A stretch of 19,579 nt of DNA. Origin: Pseudomonadota bacterium (GTDB taxonomy: Bacteria > Pseudomonadota > Alphaproteobacteria > Rhodospirillales > 2-02-FULL-58-16). Location: positions 1 through 19,579 of the forward strand of contig JACZWD010000018.1 of NCBI GenBank assembly GCA_022572335.1, in the 5' to 3' direction. Position numbers and translations under genes: made by a program. Within the stretch, counting starts at the first letter, position 1, and the number at the start of each line of letters is the position of its first letter. The notes beneath the pieces were generated by a model that was given only the letters and a program-made list of their open reading frames with translations, was not told the origin of the DNA and ran no database searches. This document shows, piece after piece, positions 12,887-19,579 of this stretch.

Positions 12887-14134
12887 ATGTCAAAACACTT
12901 TAAGTTCCTGACCGCGTTGGCGTTCGGGGTGGCCGCGGCGGGTCTTGTCGCCGCCGGTCCGGCGCACGCCAAGGTCGAGGGCGACACCATCATCATCGGT
13001 TCCGCCATCTCGTTCACCGGCAAGTATTCGACCAACGGCATCCATGCCTCCAACGGCTACGACCTCGGCGTCAAGCGCATCAACGAGATGGGCGGCGTCA
13101 AGGTCGGCGGCAAGATGTACAAGCTGAAGATCAAGTACTACGACGACGAGTCGACGCCGTTGCGCACCGCCCAACTGGCCGAACGGCTGATCAAGCAGGA
13201 CGGCATCAAATTCATTCTTGGCCCGTACAGTTCGGCGACCACCAAGGCCATGGCCCCGATCACCGAAAAGTACAAGATTCCCATGGTCGAAGCCGAGGGC
13301 GCGTCGCGGTCCCTGTTCACCCAGGGCTACAAGTACCTGTTCGCGGTGCTGTCCACGTCGGAGCAGTATCTGGCCAGCTCCATCGCCCTGGCCGCCGAAA
13401 TGGCCAAGAAGGCCGGCAAGAAGCCGTCCGATGTGCGGGTGGCGATGGCGTTCGAGAACGATCCGTTCTCGCTCGACGTCAGGGCCGGTGTCATCGACGA
13501 CATCAAAAAGTTCGGCATGAAGATCGTCATCGACGACAAGCTGCCGCGCGACCTCGCCGACATGTCGGCGACCCTGACCAAGGTCAAGGCGCTGAAACCC
13601 GACCTCCTGGTGATTTCGGGGCACTCCAAGGGCGCGGCGACGGCGGCGCGTCAGATCAAGGAGCTGAAGATCGACGTGCCGATGATCGCCATAACCCACT
13701 GCGAGGCGGCGAAGATCGTCAAGAAGTTCGGCGCCGCGACGAACGACTTCCTGTGCCCGACCCAATGGGCGGAAACCCTGAGCTACAAGGGCAAGTATTT
13801 CGGCACCGCGGCCGAGTACGACAAGCTCTTCAAGGCAACCTACGACGGCTACCGGAACGTGCCCTATCAGGCGGCCCAGGCTTCGGCGGCCGTGCTGGTG
13901 TGGAAGGATGCCTTCGAGCGGGCGAACTCGTTCGACACCGAAAAGCTTCGCCAGGCCCTCTCCGAGACCAATATGAAGACCTTCTACGGCGACATCCGGT
14001 TCGCTCCCGGGGGCAACAATATCGCCAAGCCGATGGTTCTGCGCCAGATCCAGGACGGCAAGTTTAATGTGGTGGCGCCGTCCAAATGGGCGTCGCACAA
14101 GGTGAACTGGCCGCGCAAAGTGCCCGGCATGTAA
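12887..14134 (+). CDS. HAAT-family ABC transporter substrate-binding protein (LivK-like)
   Basis: The 415-residue protein is the periplasmic receptor of a branched-chain-amino-acid-type (HAAT) ABC importer. A signal peptide (1 to about 28) ends in GPAHA before KVEGD. The mature part is a type I periplasmic binding protein: IIIGSAISFTGKY, then RINEMGG, the hinge-side ILGPYSSATTKAMAPI and KPDLLVISGHSKGAA. A strong GGGAGGAG lies before the ATG, fitting the excess of binding protein such systems need. It is the first gene of a five-gene operon. The ligand cannot be read from sequence: the family binds amino acids, urea, amides and other small acids. The phosphonopyruvate-hydrolase-like gene at the operon's end is the only local hint. 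Confidence 0.9.
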   Translation: MSKHFKFLTALAFGVAAAGLVAAGPAHAKVEGDTIIIGSAISFTGKYSTNGIHASNGYDLGVKRINEMGGVKVGGKMYKLKIKYYDDESTPLRTAQLAERLIKQDGIKFILGPYSSATTKAMAPITEKYKIPMVEAEGASRSLFTQGYKYLFAVLSTSEQYLASSIALAAEMAKKAGKKPSDVRVAMAFENDPFSLDVRAGVIDDIKKFGMKIVIDDKLPRDLADMSATLTKVKALKPDLLVISGHSKGAATAARQIKELKIDVPMIAITHCEAAKIVKKFGAATNDFLCPTQWAETLSYKGKYFGTAAEYDKLFKATYDGYRNVPYQAAQASAAVLVWKDAFERANSFDTEKLRQALSETNMKTFYGDIRFAPGGNNIAKPMVLRQIQDGKFNVVAPSKWASHKVNWPRKVPGM

Positions 14135-14163
14135 GGGGCTTGAACCGGTAACACCTGGTCCGT

Positions 14164-14189
14164 CCGCCCCCGCCCCCGGGCGGGGGCGG
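14164..14189 (+). promoter_or_regulatory. Very stable hairpin between the binding-protein gene and livH
   Basis: CCGCCCCCGCCC (14164-14175) is perfectly complementary to GGGCGGGGGCGG (14178-14189), giving about 11 G-C pairs and a tight loop. No T-run follows. In similar operons such hairpins protect the binding-protein mRNA or attenuate downstream genes, keeping binding protein in excess over permease. That role is inferred from position. Confidence 0.6.
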
Positions 14190-14224
14190 CGGCTTGTCGG
14201 CCAGGCACGAAGGAAATTCCACGA

Positions 14225-15127
14225 ATGCTCGATAACATCGCCCTGCTCGGCATCGCGCCACTGCTGAACGTGCAGCTCTTGCTGGACGGGCTTTTCATCG
14301 GCGCCATCTTCGTGCTGGCGGCCTACGGACTGGCGTTGGTGTGGGGGGTGATGAACGTCAAGAACCTGGCCCAGGGCGATTTCGTCATGATGGGCGGTTA
14401 CATCGCGTTCGTCATGACCAAGCTGGGTATTCACCCGATTTTCGGCCTGCCCGTGGCCATCGTCTTCATGTTCGGGTTCGGCTGGGTGGTTTACCGGGTG
14501 ATCATCTACCGGGTCGTCGGCAAGGATCTGTTTACGTCGCTGCTTGCCACGTTTGGCATGGCCATTGTCATACAGCAGTTGTTGAACCTGATATTCAGCC
14601 CCGACGTGATGGTGGCCGAATCGGGGTTCGCGATTCGCTCGTACCTGGGCGGCATGGTCACGGTGGCGGATATCAAGTTGATTTCCTTCCTCCTGGCCGG
14701 CGTTCTGGCCACCCTTGTGATTACCTTCATGAAGTACAGCCGCATGGGCCAGGCGATCCGGGCGACGGCCCAGGATCCCCGGGCGGCGCGGGTCATGGGC
14801 ATCGATACCGAGCGCGTCTATGCGTTCACGTTTGCCCTCAACGCCGCCATCTGCGGCGCCGCCGGCGTGCTGATTTCCATGATCTGGGTGCTGCAGCCTT
14901 TCTTCGGGATGACGTACTCGATCCGGGCCTTCGTTATTGTCACCGCGGCCGGCCTGGGCAACCTGCCGGGCGTGATCATCGCCGGGCTCGGGCTTGGCGC
15001 CGTCGAGCAGTTCGCGGGCTTCATCCTGGGCGCGGAATTACAGCAGTTCACCGTGGTCGGGCTGCTGGTCGCCATCCTGGTGTGGCGCCAGGTCCAAATG
15101 AGCCGGCACCGGCAGGCGGTGCGATGA
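14225..15127 (+). CDS. HAAT-family ABC transporter permease (LivH-like)
   Basis: The 300-residue inner-membrane protein has about eight hydrophobic segments and the LivH family features: an early GLFIGAIFVLAAYGLALVWGV stretch, VMNVKNLAQGDFVMMGGY (about residues 43-60), and the cytoplasmic coupling region RMGQAIRATAQDPRAARVMG (about 173-192) that docks on the ATPases. It follows the binding-protein gene after 90 bases containing a strong hairpin and overlaps livM by 4 bases (ATGA). It forms the membrane channel with LivM. Confidence 0.92.
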   Translation: MLDNIALLGIAPLLNVQLLLDGLFIGAIFVLAAYGLALVWGVMNVKNLAQGDFVMMGGYIAFVMTKLGIHPIFGLPVAIVFMFGFGWVVYRVIIYRVVGKDLFTSLLATFGMAIVIQQLLNLIFSPDVMVAESGFAIRSYLGGMVTVADIKLISFLLAGVLATLVITFMKYSRMGQAIRATAQDPRAARVMGIDTERVYAFTFALNAAICGAAGVLISMIWVLQPFFGMTYSIRAFVIVTAAGLGNLPGVIIAGLGLGAVEQFAGFILGAELQQFTVVGLLVAILVWRQVQMSRHRQAVR

Positions 15128-16224
15128 ACACCCGCCTGCGGCGGACCCTGCCTTTCGCCGGTTTAGTCTTCGCCGGCATCGCGGCGCCGTTCCTGTTTCC
15201 GGATTATACGTTCCAGTTCACCGTGCTTTGGGTGATGATCCTGTTCGCCCTCACCTGGGACATCCTGGGCGGGCAGATGGGATACAACTCGCTGGGTAAC
15301 ATCGCTTTCTTCGGCGTCGGCATGTACATCTGCGCCGTGGTCCAGATCGGGCTTTACTACGACGTCGCCCAGTACACCGCCTCTTACGGCGCGGTGAAGG
15401 TTGAGTTCACGGCGGACCAGTATTTCACCGGCCTGGCGGTGGGGCTGATCGCGGCGGGGCTGGGGGCGATGGTTTTCTCGGTTATTCTGGGCTGGGTCGT
15501 CTTCGGGCTGCGCGGCCCCTACTTTGCCATCGGCACCTTGGGCGTCGCGCTCTCGGCCGGCGAGTTGACAGGCGCCTGGGATTACGTCGGCGGCGGCGGC
15601 GGCATCGCGCTGCCCATCTATCCCGGCGAACCGGACGACCGCTCGCTGTTCTTCTACGTCCTGAGTTTCACGCTGACGATAATCCTCTTTTTCCTCCTCC
15701 GATGGATCTATTTGGGCCGGTTCGGGCTGGCTGCCAACGCCATCCGGGACGACGAGGAGAAGGCCGAGGGAATGGGTATCCACACCATGCGTTACAAGAC
15801 CGTCGGCTGGGCCATCGCGGCGTTCTTTCTCGGCATCTCGGGGGCCCTGTTCGGCAACATGATCGGCTTCATCGAGCCCCTCGAGGTGGCCTTCCCGACG
15901 GTGACCTTCGGTCTCTTCATGGTGGTGATGTGCCTTCTGGGCGGCAGGGGCACCCTGTGGGGGCCGGTCATCGGGGCGACGCTGTTCCACACCTTCAAGG
16001 AAGTGACCTGGATCTACCTGCTCGGCTGGCAGTGGGTGGCCCTGGGGGCGTTGATCGTCGTCAGCGTGGTCTTCTTCCAGCAGGGGATCGTCGGCTGGGT
16101 GAAGGAGAAATGGCCGGAAAAATTCGGCATTGCGGTCGATGACCGTGCCCTGGCGGAAACGGACCCGGACCTGGACGAGGCCCCGTCACAGCGGCTGCGG
16201 CGGCAAACGGAGGCCGCCCAATGA
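15124..16224 (+). CDS. HAAT-family ABC transporter permease (LivM-like)
   Basis: The 366-residue second permease has about nine to ten hydrophobic segments. Typical LivM marks are GQMGYNSLGNIAFFGVGMY (54-72), GLRGPYFAIGTLGVALS (about 130-146) and the coupling loop GRFGLAANAIRDDEEKAEGMG (about 198-218). A large insert at about 75-100 (YYDVAQYTASYGAVKVEF) extends one external loop. The C-terminus carries a charged, probably cytoplasmic tail of some 35 residues. The ATG at 15124 is chosen because it overlaps the livH stop as ATGA and family homology starts near it. It overlaps livG by 4 bases in the same way. Confidence 0.92.
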   Translation: MNTRLRRTLPFAGLVFAGIAAPFLFPDYTFQFTVLWVMILFALTWDILGGQMGYNSLGNIAFFGVGMYICAVVQIGLYYDVAQYTASYGAVKVEFTADQYFTGLAVGLIAAGLGAMVFSVILGWVVFGLRGPYFAIGTLGVALSAGELTGAWDYVGGGGGIALPIYPGEPDDRSLFFYVLSFTLTIILFFLLRWIYLGRFGLAANAIRDDEEKAEGMGIHTMRYKTVGWAIAAFFLGISGALFGNMIGFIEPLEVAFPTVTFGLFMVVMCLLGGRGTLWGPVIGATLFHTFKEVTWIYLLGWQWVALGALIVVSVVFFQQGIVGWVKEKWPEKFGIAVDDRALAETDPDLDEAPSQRLRRQTEAAQ

Positions 16225-16982
16225 GCGCCATGATCGAATGCGAAGGCGTCTCCAAGGCCTTCGGCGGCGTCATCGCCAACAACGAAATCACGCTCGAGGT
16301 GCCCGAGGGGCGCATCACCGGGCTGATCGGCCCCAACGGATCGGGCAAGACGACCCTGTTCAACTCCATCGTCGGCTATCACCCCATCGACGCGGGATCC
16401 ATCAAGTTCGAGGGCCGCGAGATTTCCGATTTGCGGGTGCAGCAGATCGCCCGCCTGGGCCTGCTCCGCACCTTCCAGCAGACGCGCATCTATTCGAAGA
16501 TGAACTGCGTCGACAACATGCTGATCTCGGTCCCGCACCGGACCCAGACATACCGGGCCATGTTCTCCAAGTACCCGCCGGAGGTGACCGAGCGGGCGGA
16601 GGACCTGCTCGAGTTCGTCGGCCTCTACGAGAAGCGGTTTCTCATCTCCGGCAATCTCTCGTTCGGTCAGCAGAAGCTCCTGGAATTCGCCATGGCGCTG
16701 ATGAACGAGCCCAAGTTGCTGCTGCTCGACGAGCCCACCGCGGGGATCAACCCCACCCTGATCAACGGCCTGATCGACCGTCTGCGACGGGCGACGAGCG
16801 AACTCGGCGTCACCTTGTTCGTCATCGAGCACAACATGCCCGTGATCATGGGGCTGGCCGACAACATATATTGTCTTGCCAACGGCCGGTTGCTCGCCCA
16901 TGGCCCGCCGGAGAAGATCCAGAACGACCAGCGCGTGATCAACGCCTATCTGGGCGCCCACTATTACCTGGATTCCGACTGA
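16221..16982 (+). CDS. HAAT-family ABC transporter ATP-binding protein (LivG-like)
   Basis: The 253-residue ATPase shows Walker A GPNGSGKT (37-44), the Q-loop FQQTR (85-89), a signature LSFGQ (146-150; Phe replaces the usual Gly), Walker B LLLLDE (166-171) and switch His204 in VIEHNM. AGINP after Walker B and the LivG-style N-terminus (ECEGVSKAFGGVIANNEI) separate it from LivF. It sits between livM (ATGA overlap) and livF (TGATG, 1 base). It powers import together with LivF. Confidence 0.94.
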   Translation: MSAMIECEGVSKAFGGVIANNEITLEVPEGRITGLIGPNGSGKTTLFNSIVGYHPIDAGSIKFEGREISDLRVQQIARLGLLRTFQQTRIYSKMNCVDNMLISVPHRTQTYRAMFSKYPPEVTERAEDLLEFVGLYEKRFLISGNLSFGQQKLLEFAMALMNEPKLLLLDEPTAGINPTLINGLIDRLRRATSELGVTLFVIEHNMPVIMGLADNIYCLANGRLLAHGPPEKIQNDQRVINAYLGAHYYLDSD

Positions 16983-17869
16983 TGCCGGAGACCGGCGGCG
17001 GCACCAACCATGCCAAAAAAGCCAGCGGGCACCTGGCCGGGAAGCCCGATGCCGTCATCTCGGTCGACGAGGTCACCCGTCAGGCCCAACGGATGGCCGA
17101 AGGCGTCACCCCGGAACAGGTGGCCAAGCTGGCCCTGAATGCGCCCTATGTGAAGATCGAGAACCTGCGCGCCGGGTACGGCAAGATGGAAATCCTGCAC
17201 GACTTCAACCTGCAGGTATCGAAGAAACAGTCCCTGTGCCTGATCGGGCCCAACGGCGCCGGCAAGTCGACGGTGCTGCACTCGATCTTCGGGTTCACCA
17301 ACATCTTCAGCGGCAGCATCGTGGTCGGCGACGGCGACGACAGGCGCGACATCACCGCCATGTCCGCCAGCGACAAACTGAAGAACGTGGGTATCGCGTA
17401 TATCCTTCAGGACAAGTCCATCTTTCCGGCCATGACCGTGGAGGAGAACCTGTGGATGGGCGGCTACCTGATGGAAGAGCCGGCCCAGGCCAAGGAGGCG
17501 GCGGAAAAGATTTTCGAGAAATATCCCCGCCTGGCGGAGCGCCGCACGCACACCGCCGGCGTGCTCTCGGGCGGCGAGCGCCGCCTGCTGGAAATCTCGC
17601 GCGCCCTGATGATGGAACCGGAAATCCTCCTCGTCGACGAGCCGTCCATCGGCCTCGAGCCCCGGTTCATCGACATGGTGTTCGACATCCTCGACGAACT
17701 GCAGAACGTCGAAGGCAAGACCATCATCATGGTCGAGCAGAACGCCAAGAAGGGTCTGGAATTCGCCGACATCGGCTACGTTCTGGTTTCCGGCGAGATC
17801 GCCATCGCCGGGCCGGGCGACGAGCTCCTGGAAAACCCGGAAGTGGGCCGCCTTTTCCTCGGCGGCTAG
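16982..17869 (+). CDS. HAAT-family ABC transporter ATP-binding protein (LivF-like) with N-terminal extension
   Basis: The 295-residue ATPase has Walker A GPNGAGKS (89-96), the Q-loop region YILQDKSIF, signature LSGGE (195-199), Walker B ILLVDE (215-220) and VEQNAKKGL after it, the LivF pattern. It is about 50-60 residues longer than usual. The extra N-terminus (1 to about 55) includes a polar start, then a helix-forming segment VDEVTRQAQRMAEGVTPEQV. The start fits the TGATG junction with livG; a later start would leave a gap and no better ribosome-binding site. No ATG or GTG nearer the ABC domain has better support. It is the last transporter gene. Confidence 0.92.
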   Translation: MPETGGGTNHAKKASGHLAGKPDAVISVDEVTRQAQRMAEGVTPEQVAKLALNAPYVKIENLRAGYGKMEILHDFNLQVSKKQSLCLIGPNGAGKSTVLHSIFGFTNIFSGSIVVGDGDDRRDITAMSASDKLKNVGIAYILQDKSIFPAMTVEENLWMGGYLMEEPAQAKEAAEKIFEKYPRLAERRTHTAGVLSGGERRLLEISRALMMEPEILLVDEPSIGLEPRFIDMVFDILDELQNVEGKTIIMVEQNAKKGLEFADIGYVLVSGEIAIAGPGDELLENPEVGRLFLGG

Positions 17870-17925
17870 GCCGCGCGTTCCTCCGTTTCCGCCGTCCGAT
17901 CTCTTTCGATCCCGATGGACCGTCT

Positions 17926-17945
17926 GGCGCCCGTGCATGGGCGCC
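17926..17945 (+). terminator. Hairpin between livF and the phosphonopyruvate hydrolase-like gene
   Basis: GGCGCCC (17926-17932) pairs with GGGCGCC (17939-17945) around GTGCAT. No T-run follows. It may end or attenuate the transporter transcript; some read-through into the gene at 18033 remains possible. Confidence 0.4.
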
Positions 17946-18032
17946 CCTCGCCCGATGTTCTGCGGGGACCATCGATTTCGGACAAGCCACCAGCTAAGAT
18001 GATCGGCCGGGGGTGAAAAAGGAAAAACGCCC

Positions 18033-18905
18033 ATGTCCAAGGCCGCGCGGCTTCGGGCGAAAATCCGCGACAAGCCGCTTACCCACATCATCGGCGCCCA
18101 CAATCCGCTCAGCGCCCGGCTTGCCGAGGAGGCCGGGTTCGACGGCATCTGGGCCAGCGGCTTCGAGCTCTCGGCCGCCTACGGCGTTCCCGATGCCAGC
18201 CTGATCTCCATGACCGAGCACCTGGAGATGGCCCGCGCCATGAACGACGCCGTGGACATCCCCGTCGTCGCCGACGTGGACACCGGCTACGGGAACGCCA
18301 TCAACGTCATGCATACGGTGCGCAAATACGAAGGCGCGGGCATGGCGGCGATGGTGATCGAGGACAAGGTCTTTCCCAAGGATACCAGCCTGCTGGCCGG
18401 CGGGCGTCAGGAGCTGTTGGCGATCGAGGAGTTCGAAGGCAAGTTGGCCGCCGCCGTCGCCGCCCGCCGCGACCCCGACTTCATGATCATCGCCCGCACC
18501 GAGGCGCTGATCGCGGGCCTGGGCCAGGCCGAAGCCAAAGGGCGTGCCGAACGGTACGCCGACGCCGGCGCCGACGCGGTGCTCATCCATTCGAAGTCCG
18601 AAACCCCGGACGAGATCGTGGAATTCGTCGGCGCGTGGGCACGCGAGACCCCGATCGTCATCGTGCCCACCGCGTACCCGCAACTCACCGAGGCCGACAT
18701 CATGGCGCTCGAAAAGGTGAAGATGGTCATCTACGGCAATCACGCCATCCGCGCCGTGGTCACGGCGCTGGAAAAGGTGTTCGGCCGGATCCGCAAGGAC
18801 GGCGGCATCCACAACGTGCACGGAACCATCGTTCCGGTGACCCGGGTCTTCGAGCTTCAGGGCGTGCCCGGGATGAAGGCGGACGAAAAGAAGTATCTGC
18901 GCTAG
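18033..18905 (+). CDS. Isocitrate lyase/PEP mutase superfamily enzyme, probable phosphonopyruvate hydrolase
   Basis: The 290-residue protein matches in length and, from memory, closely in sequence the phosphonopyruvate hydrolase (PphA) of Variovorax, which cleaves the C-P bond of phosphonopyruvate to pyruvate and phosphate. Visible are the metal and base region ADVDTGYG (80-87), the gating loop EDKVFPKDTSL (110-120), Arg155 in IIARTE, and SKSETPDEI, then VPTAYPQLTEADI (211-223). PEP mutases carry Asn in the loop (KxNS); hydrolases carry Thr, and this protein has Thr118. The start ATG has AAGGAAAAA upstream. It lies 163 bases after livF on the same strand. Other superfamily activities (methylisocitrate lyase, oxaloacetate hydrolase) fit the loop less well. 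No phosphonoalanine transaminase gene is in the window. Confidence 0.82.
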   Translation: MSKAARLRAKIRDKPLTHIIGAHNPLSARLAEEAGFDGIWASGFELSAAYGVPDASLISMTEHLEMARAMNDAVDIPVVADVDTGYGNAINVMHTVRKYEGAGMAAMVIEDKVFPKDTSLLAGGRQELLAIEEFEGKLAAAVAARRDPDFMIIARTEALIAGLGQAEAKGRAERYADAGADAVLIHSKSETPDEIVEFVGAWARETPIVIVPTAYPQLTEADIMALEKVKMVIYGNHAIRAVVTALEKVFGRIRKDGGIHNVHGTIVPVTRVFELQGVPGMKADEKKYLR

Positions 18906-18907
18906 CG

Positions 18908-19579
18908 TTAACGTTCGCCCTCCGCCTCCTCGATGGCCCGTATCACGTCGTGATAGCTGTCCGGCGCCTTGTCCTTGAAGCGCGATTTCAGGCCCAGCCT
19001 GGCGCACCCGCCCAGGCGCCGCGCCGCCGCGTCGGCCATGACCGGTTCGATGCCCATGGCCCTCAGGGTTTCGGCGACCTCTTCCATCTCGCGGGCGCGG
19101 CGTTCGCCGTGGATCGCGGTCCGCCCGATCAGGTAATGGGCGAGCTGGTTCCAGTCGATCCCGGGATAGCCGACGCGCATGGACTCGAGCACCCGCTCGG
19201 TCACCCCGTAGCGCGACGAGGCCAGCGCGCATTCCAGGAACAGCGCTTCCAGGCCCTTGACGACGATGCTGCGGAACATCTTGGCCGCCGCGGCGCGGCC
19301 GATCTCGGGGCCGAAGTCCTCCACGCACATCCCGTAGGCCGACAGCCGGGCGACCAGCTCCGGTGCCGCCTCGCCGCACAGCAACATGGGGACCTTGTGG
19401 CCCAGCGAGGGAACGCCGGCCATCACCGCGGCCTCGACGAAACGGGCGCCGGTGGCGGCGACGATCGCCGCCGCCTGCTGCTTGACGGCGGGCGAGGTGG
19501 AATTCAGGTCCATGTAGATGTGCCGTGGGCCCAGGTACGGCGCCGCCTCCCTGGCGACGGCGACGGCGACCGACGCGAC
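18908..19579 (-). CDS. 6-phosphogluconate dehydrogenase-like NAD(P) oxidoreductase, DUF1932 type (5' end outside window)
   Basis: The visible 223 residues are the C-terminal part of a beta-hydroxyacid dehydrogenase superfamily protein; the frame stays open to the window edge, so the Rossmann domain start lies beyond 19579. Seen are YMDLNSTSP (the end of the nucleotide domain), ATGARFVEAAVMAGVP with an expected catalytic-loop context, AAKMFRSIVVKGLEALFLE (the helix with the family's catalytic Lys position) and an all-helical C-terminal domain like DUF1932, a domain linked to 6PGDH-like enzymes. It converges on the phosphonopyruvate hydrolase-like gene with a 2-base gap. The substrate is unknown. 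Confidence 0.8.
   Translation of the reverse strand, partial: VASVAVAVAREAAPYLGPRHIYMDLNSTSPAVKQQAAAIVAATGARFVEAAVMAGVPSLGHKVPMLLCGEAAPELVARLSAYGMCVEDFGPEIGRAAAAKMFRSIVVKGLEALFLECALASSRYGVTERVLESMRVGYPGIDWNQLAHYLIGRTAIHGERRAREMEEVAETLRAMGIEPVMADAAARRLGGCARLGLKSRFKDKAPDSYHDVIRAIEEAEGER

Noticed and set aside
12890..14434. 514-codon open frame on the minus strand opposite the binding-protein gene
   Set aside because: It is a GC-driven antisense frame; the plus strand has a signal peptide, a strong ribosome-binding site and a clear family match.
5899..18905. Phosphonate antibiotic pathway (carboxy-PEP synthase-like enolase plus PEP mutase-like enzyme, as in bialaphos)
   Set aside because: The two genes are 11 kb apart in different operons separated by pheST, and the loop Thr indicates a hydrolase, so a biosynthetic pair is not supported.
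1..19579. CRISPR array or other regularly spaced direct repeats
   Set aside because: No regularly spaced short repeats are visible; the three element copies are dispersed and differ in orientation and length.

Overview
The window looks like chromosomal DNA from a GC-rich alphaproteobacterium, most likely of the Rhodospirillales. The grounds are strong GC bias in third codon positions, tightly overlapping operons, a PagL-type outer-membrane enzyme typical of Gram-negatives, and proteins that resemble Rhodospirillales versions as I remember them. No database search was possible, so the taxonomy is an inference.

Layout: Bases 1-2260 hold one end of a small inverted-repeat element (copy A), a prolyl aminopeptidase gene, a lipid A 3-O-deacylase-like gene (PagL type, intact His-Ser-Glu triad), tRNA-Arg(CCT) with its own promoter, and a run of GC-rich hairpins. 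Bases 2392-3656 encode a TSUP (TauE/SafE-like) membrane transporter and a 31-residue single-span protein. On the minus strand, 3703-4647 encodes a D-2-hydroxyacid dehydrogenase. Divergent from it is a set of an APH-fold kinase, a divergent enolase paralog that overlaps it by 4 nt, and a dual-specificity-type phosphatase (4871-7759). The pheS-pheT operon (11382 down to 7901, minus strand) sits between element copies B and C. A 53-residue membrane protein and a Panacea-domain (DUF4065) protein follow. The right third is a five-gene branched-chain-amino-acid-type (HAAT) ABC transporter operon (12887-17869), followed by an isocitrate lyase/PEP mutase superfamily enzyme with the phosphonopyruvate hydrolase signature (18033-18905). 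The window ends inside a convergent 6-phosphogluconate-dehydrogenase-like gene (DUF1932 type).

How the genes may work together: two metabolic modules stand out. One is the kinase plus enolase-like pair, with a phosphatase downstream and a divergent hydroxyacid dehydrogenase. Its enolase keeps the catalytic Lys/Glu and metal-ligand positions but has changed at several substrate-facing positions, so it may dehydrate something other than 2-phosphoglycerate. The other is the HAAT importer followed by the phosphonopyruvate-hydrolase-like gene, which could feed a C-P substrate such as phosphonoalanine or phosphonopyruvate into pyruvate and phosphate. Both are hypotheses. The third notable feature is a family of short non-coding elements of about 260 bp with terminal inverted repeats. 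Their ends carry an outward-facing extended -10-like motif and lie directly next to pip, the pheS start codon and the pheT stop codon.
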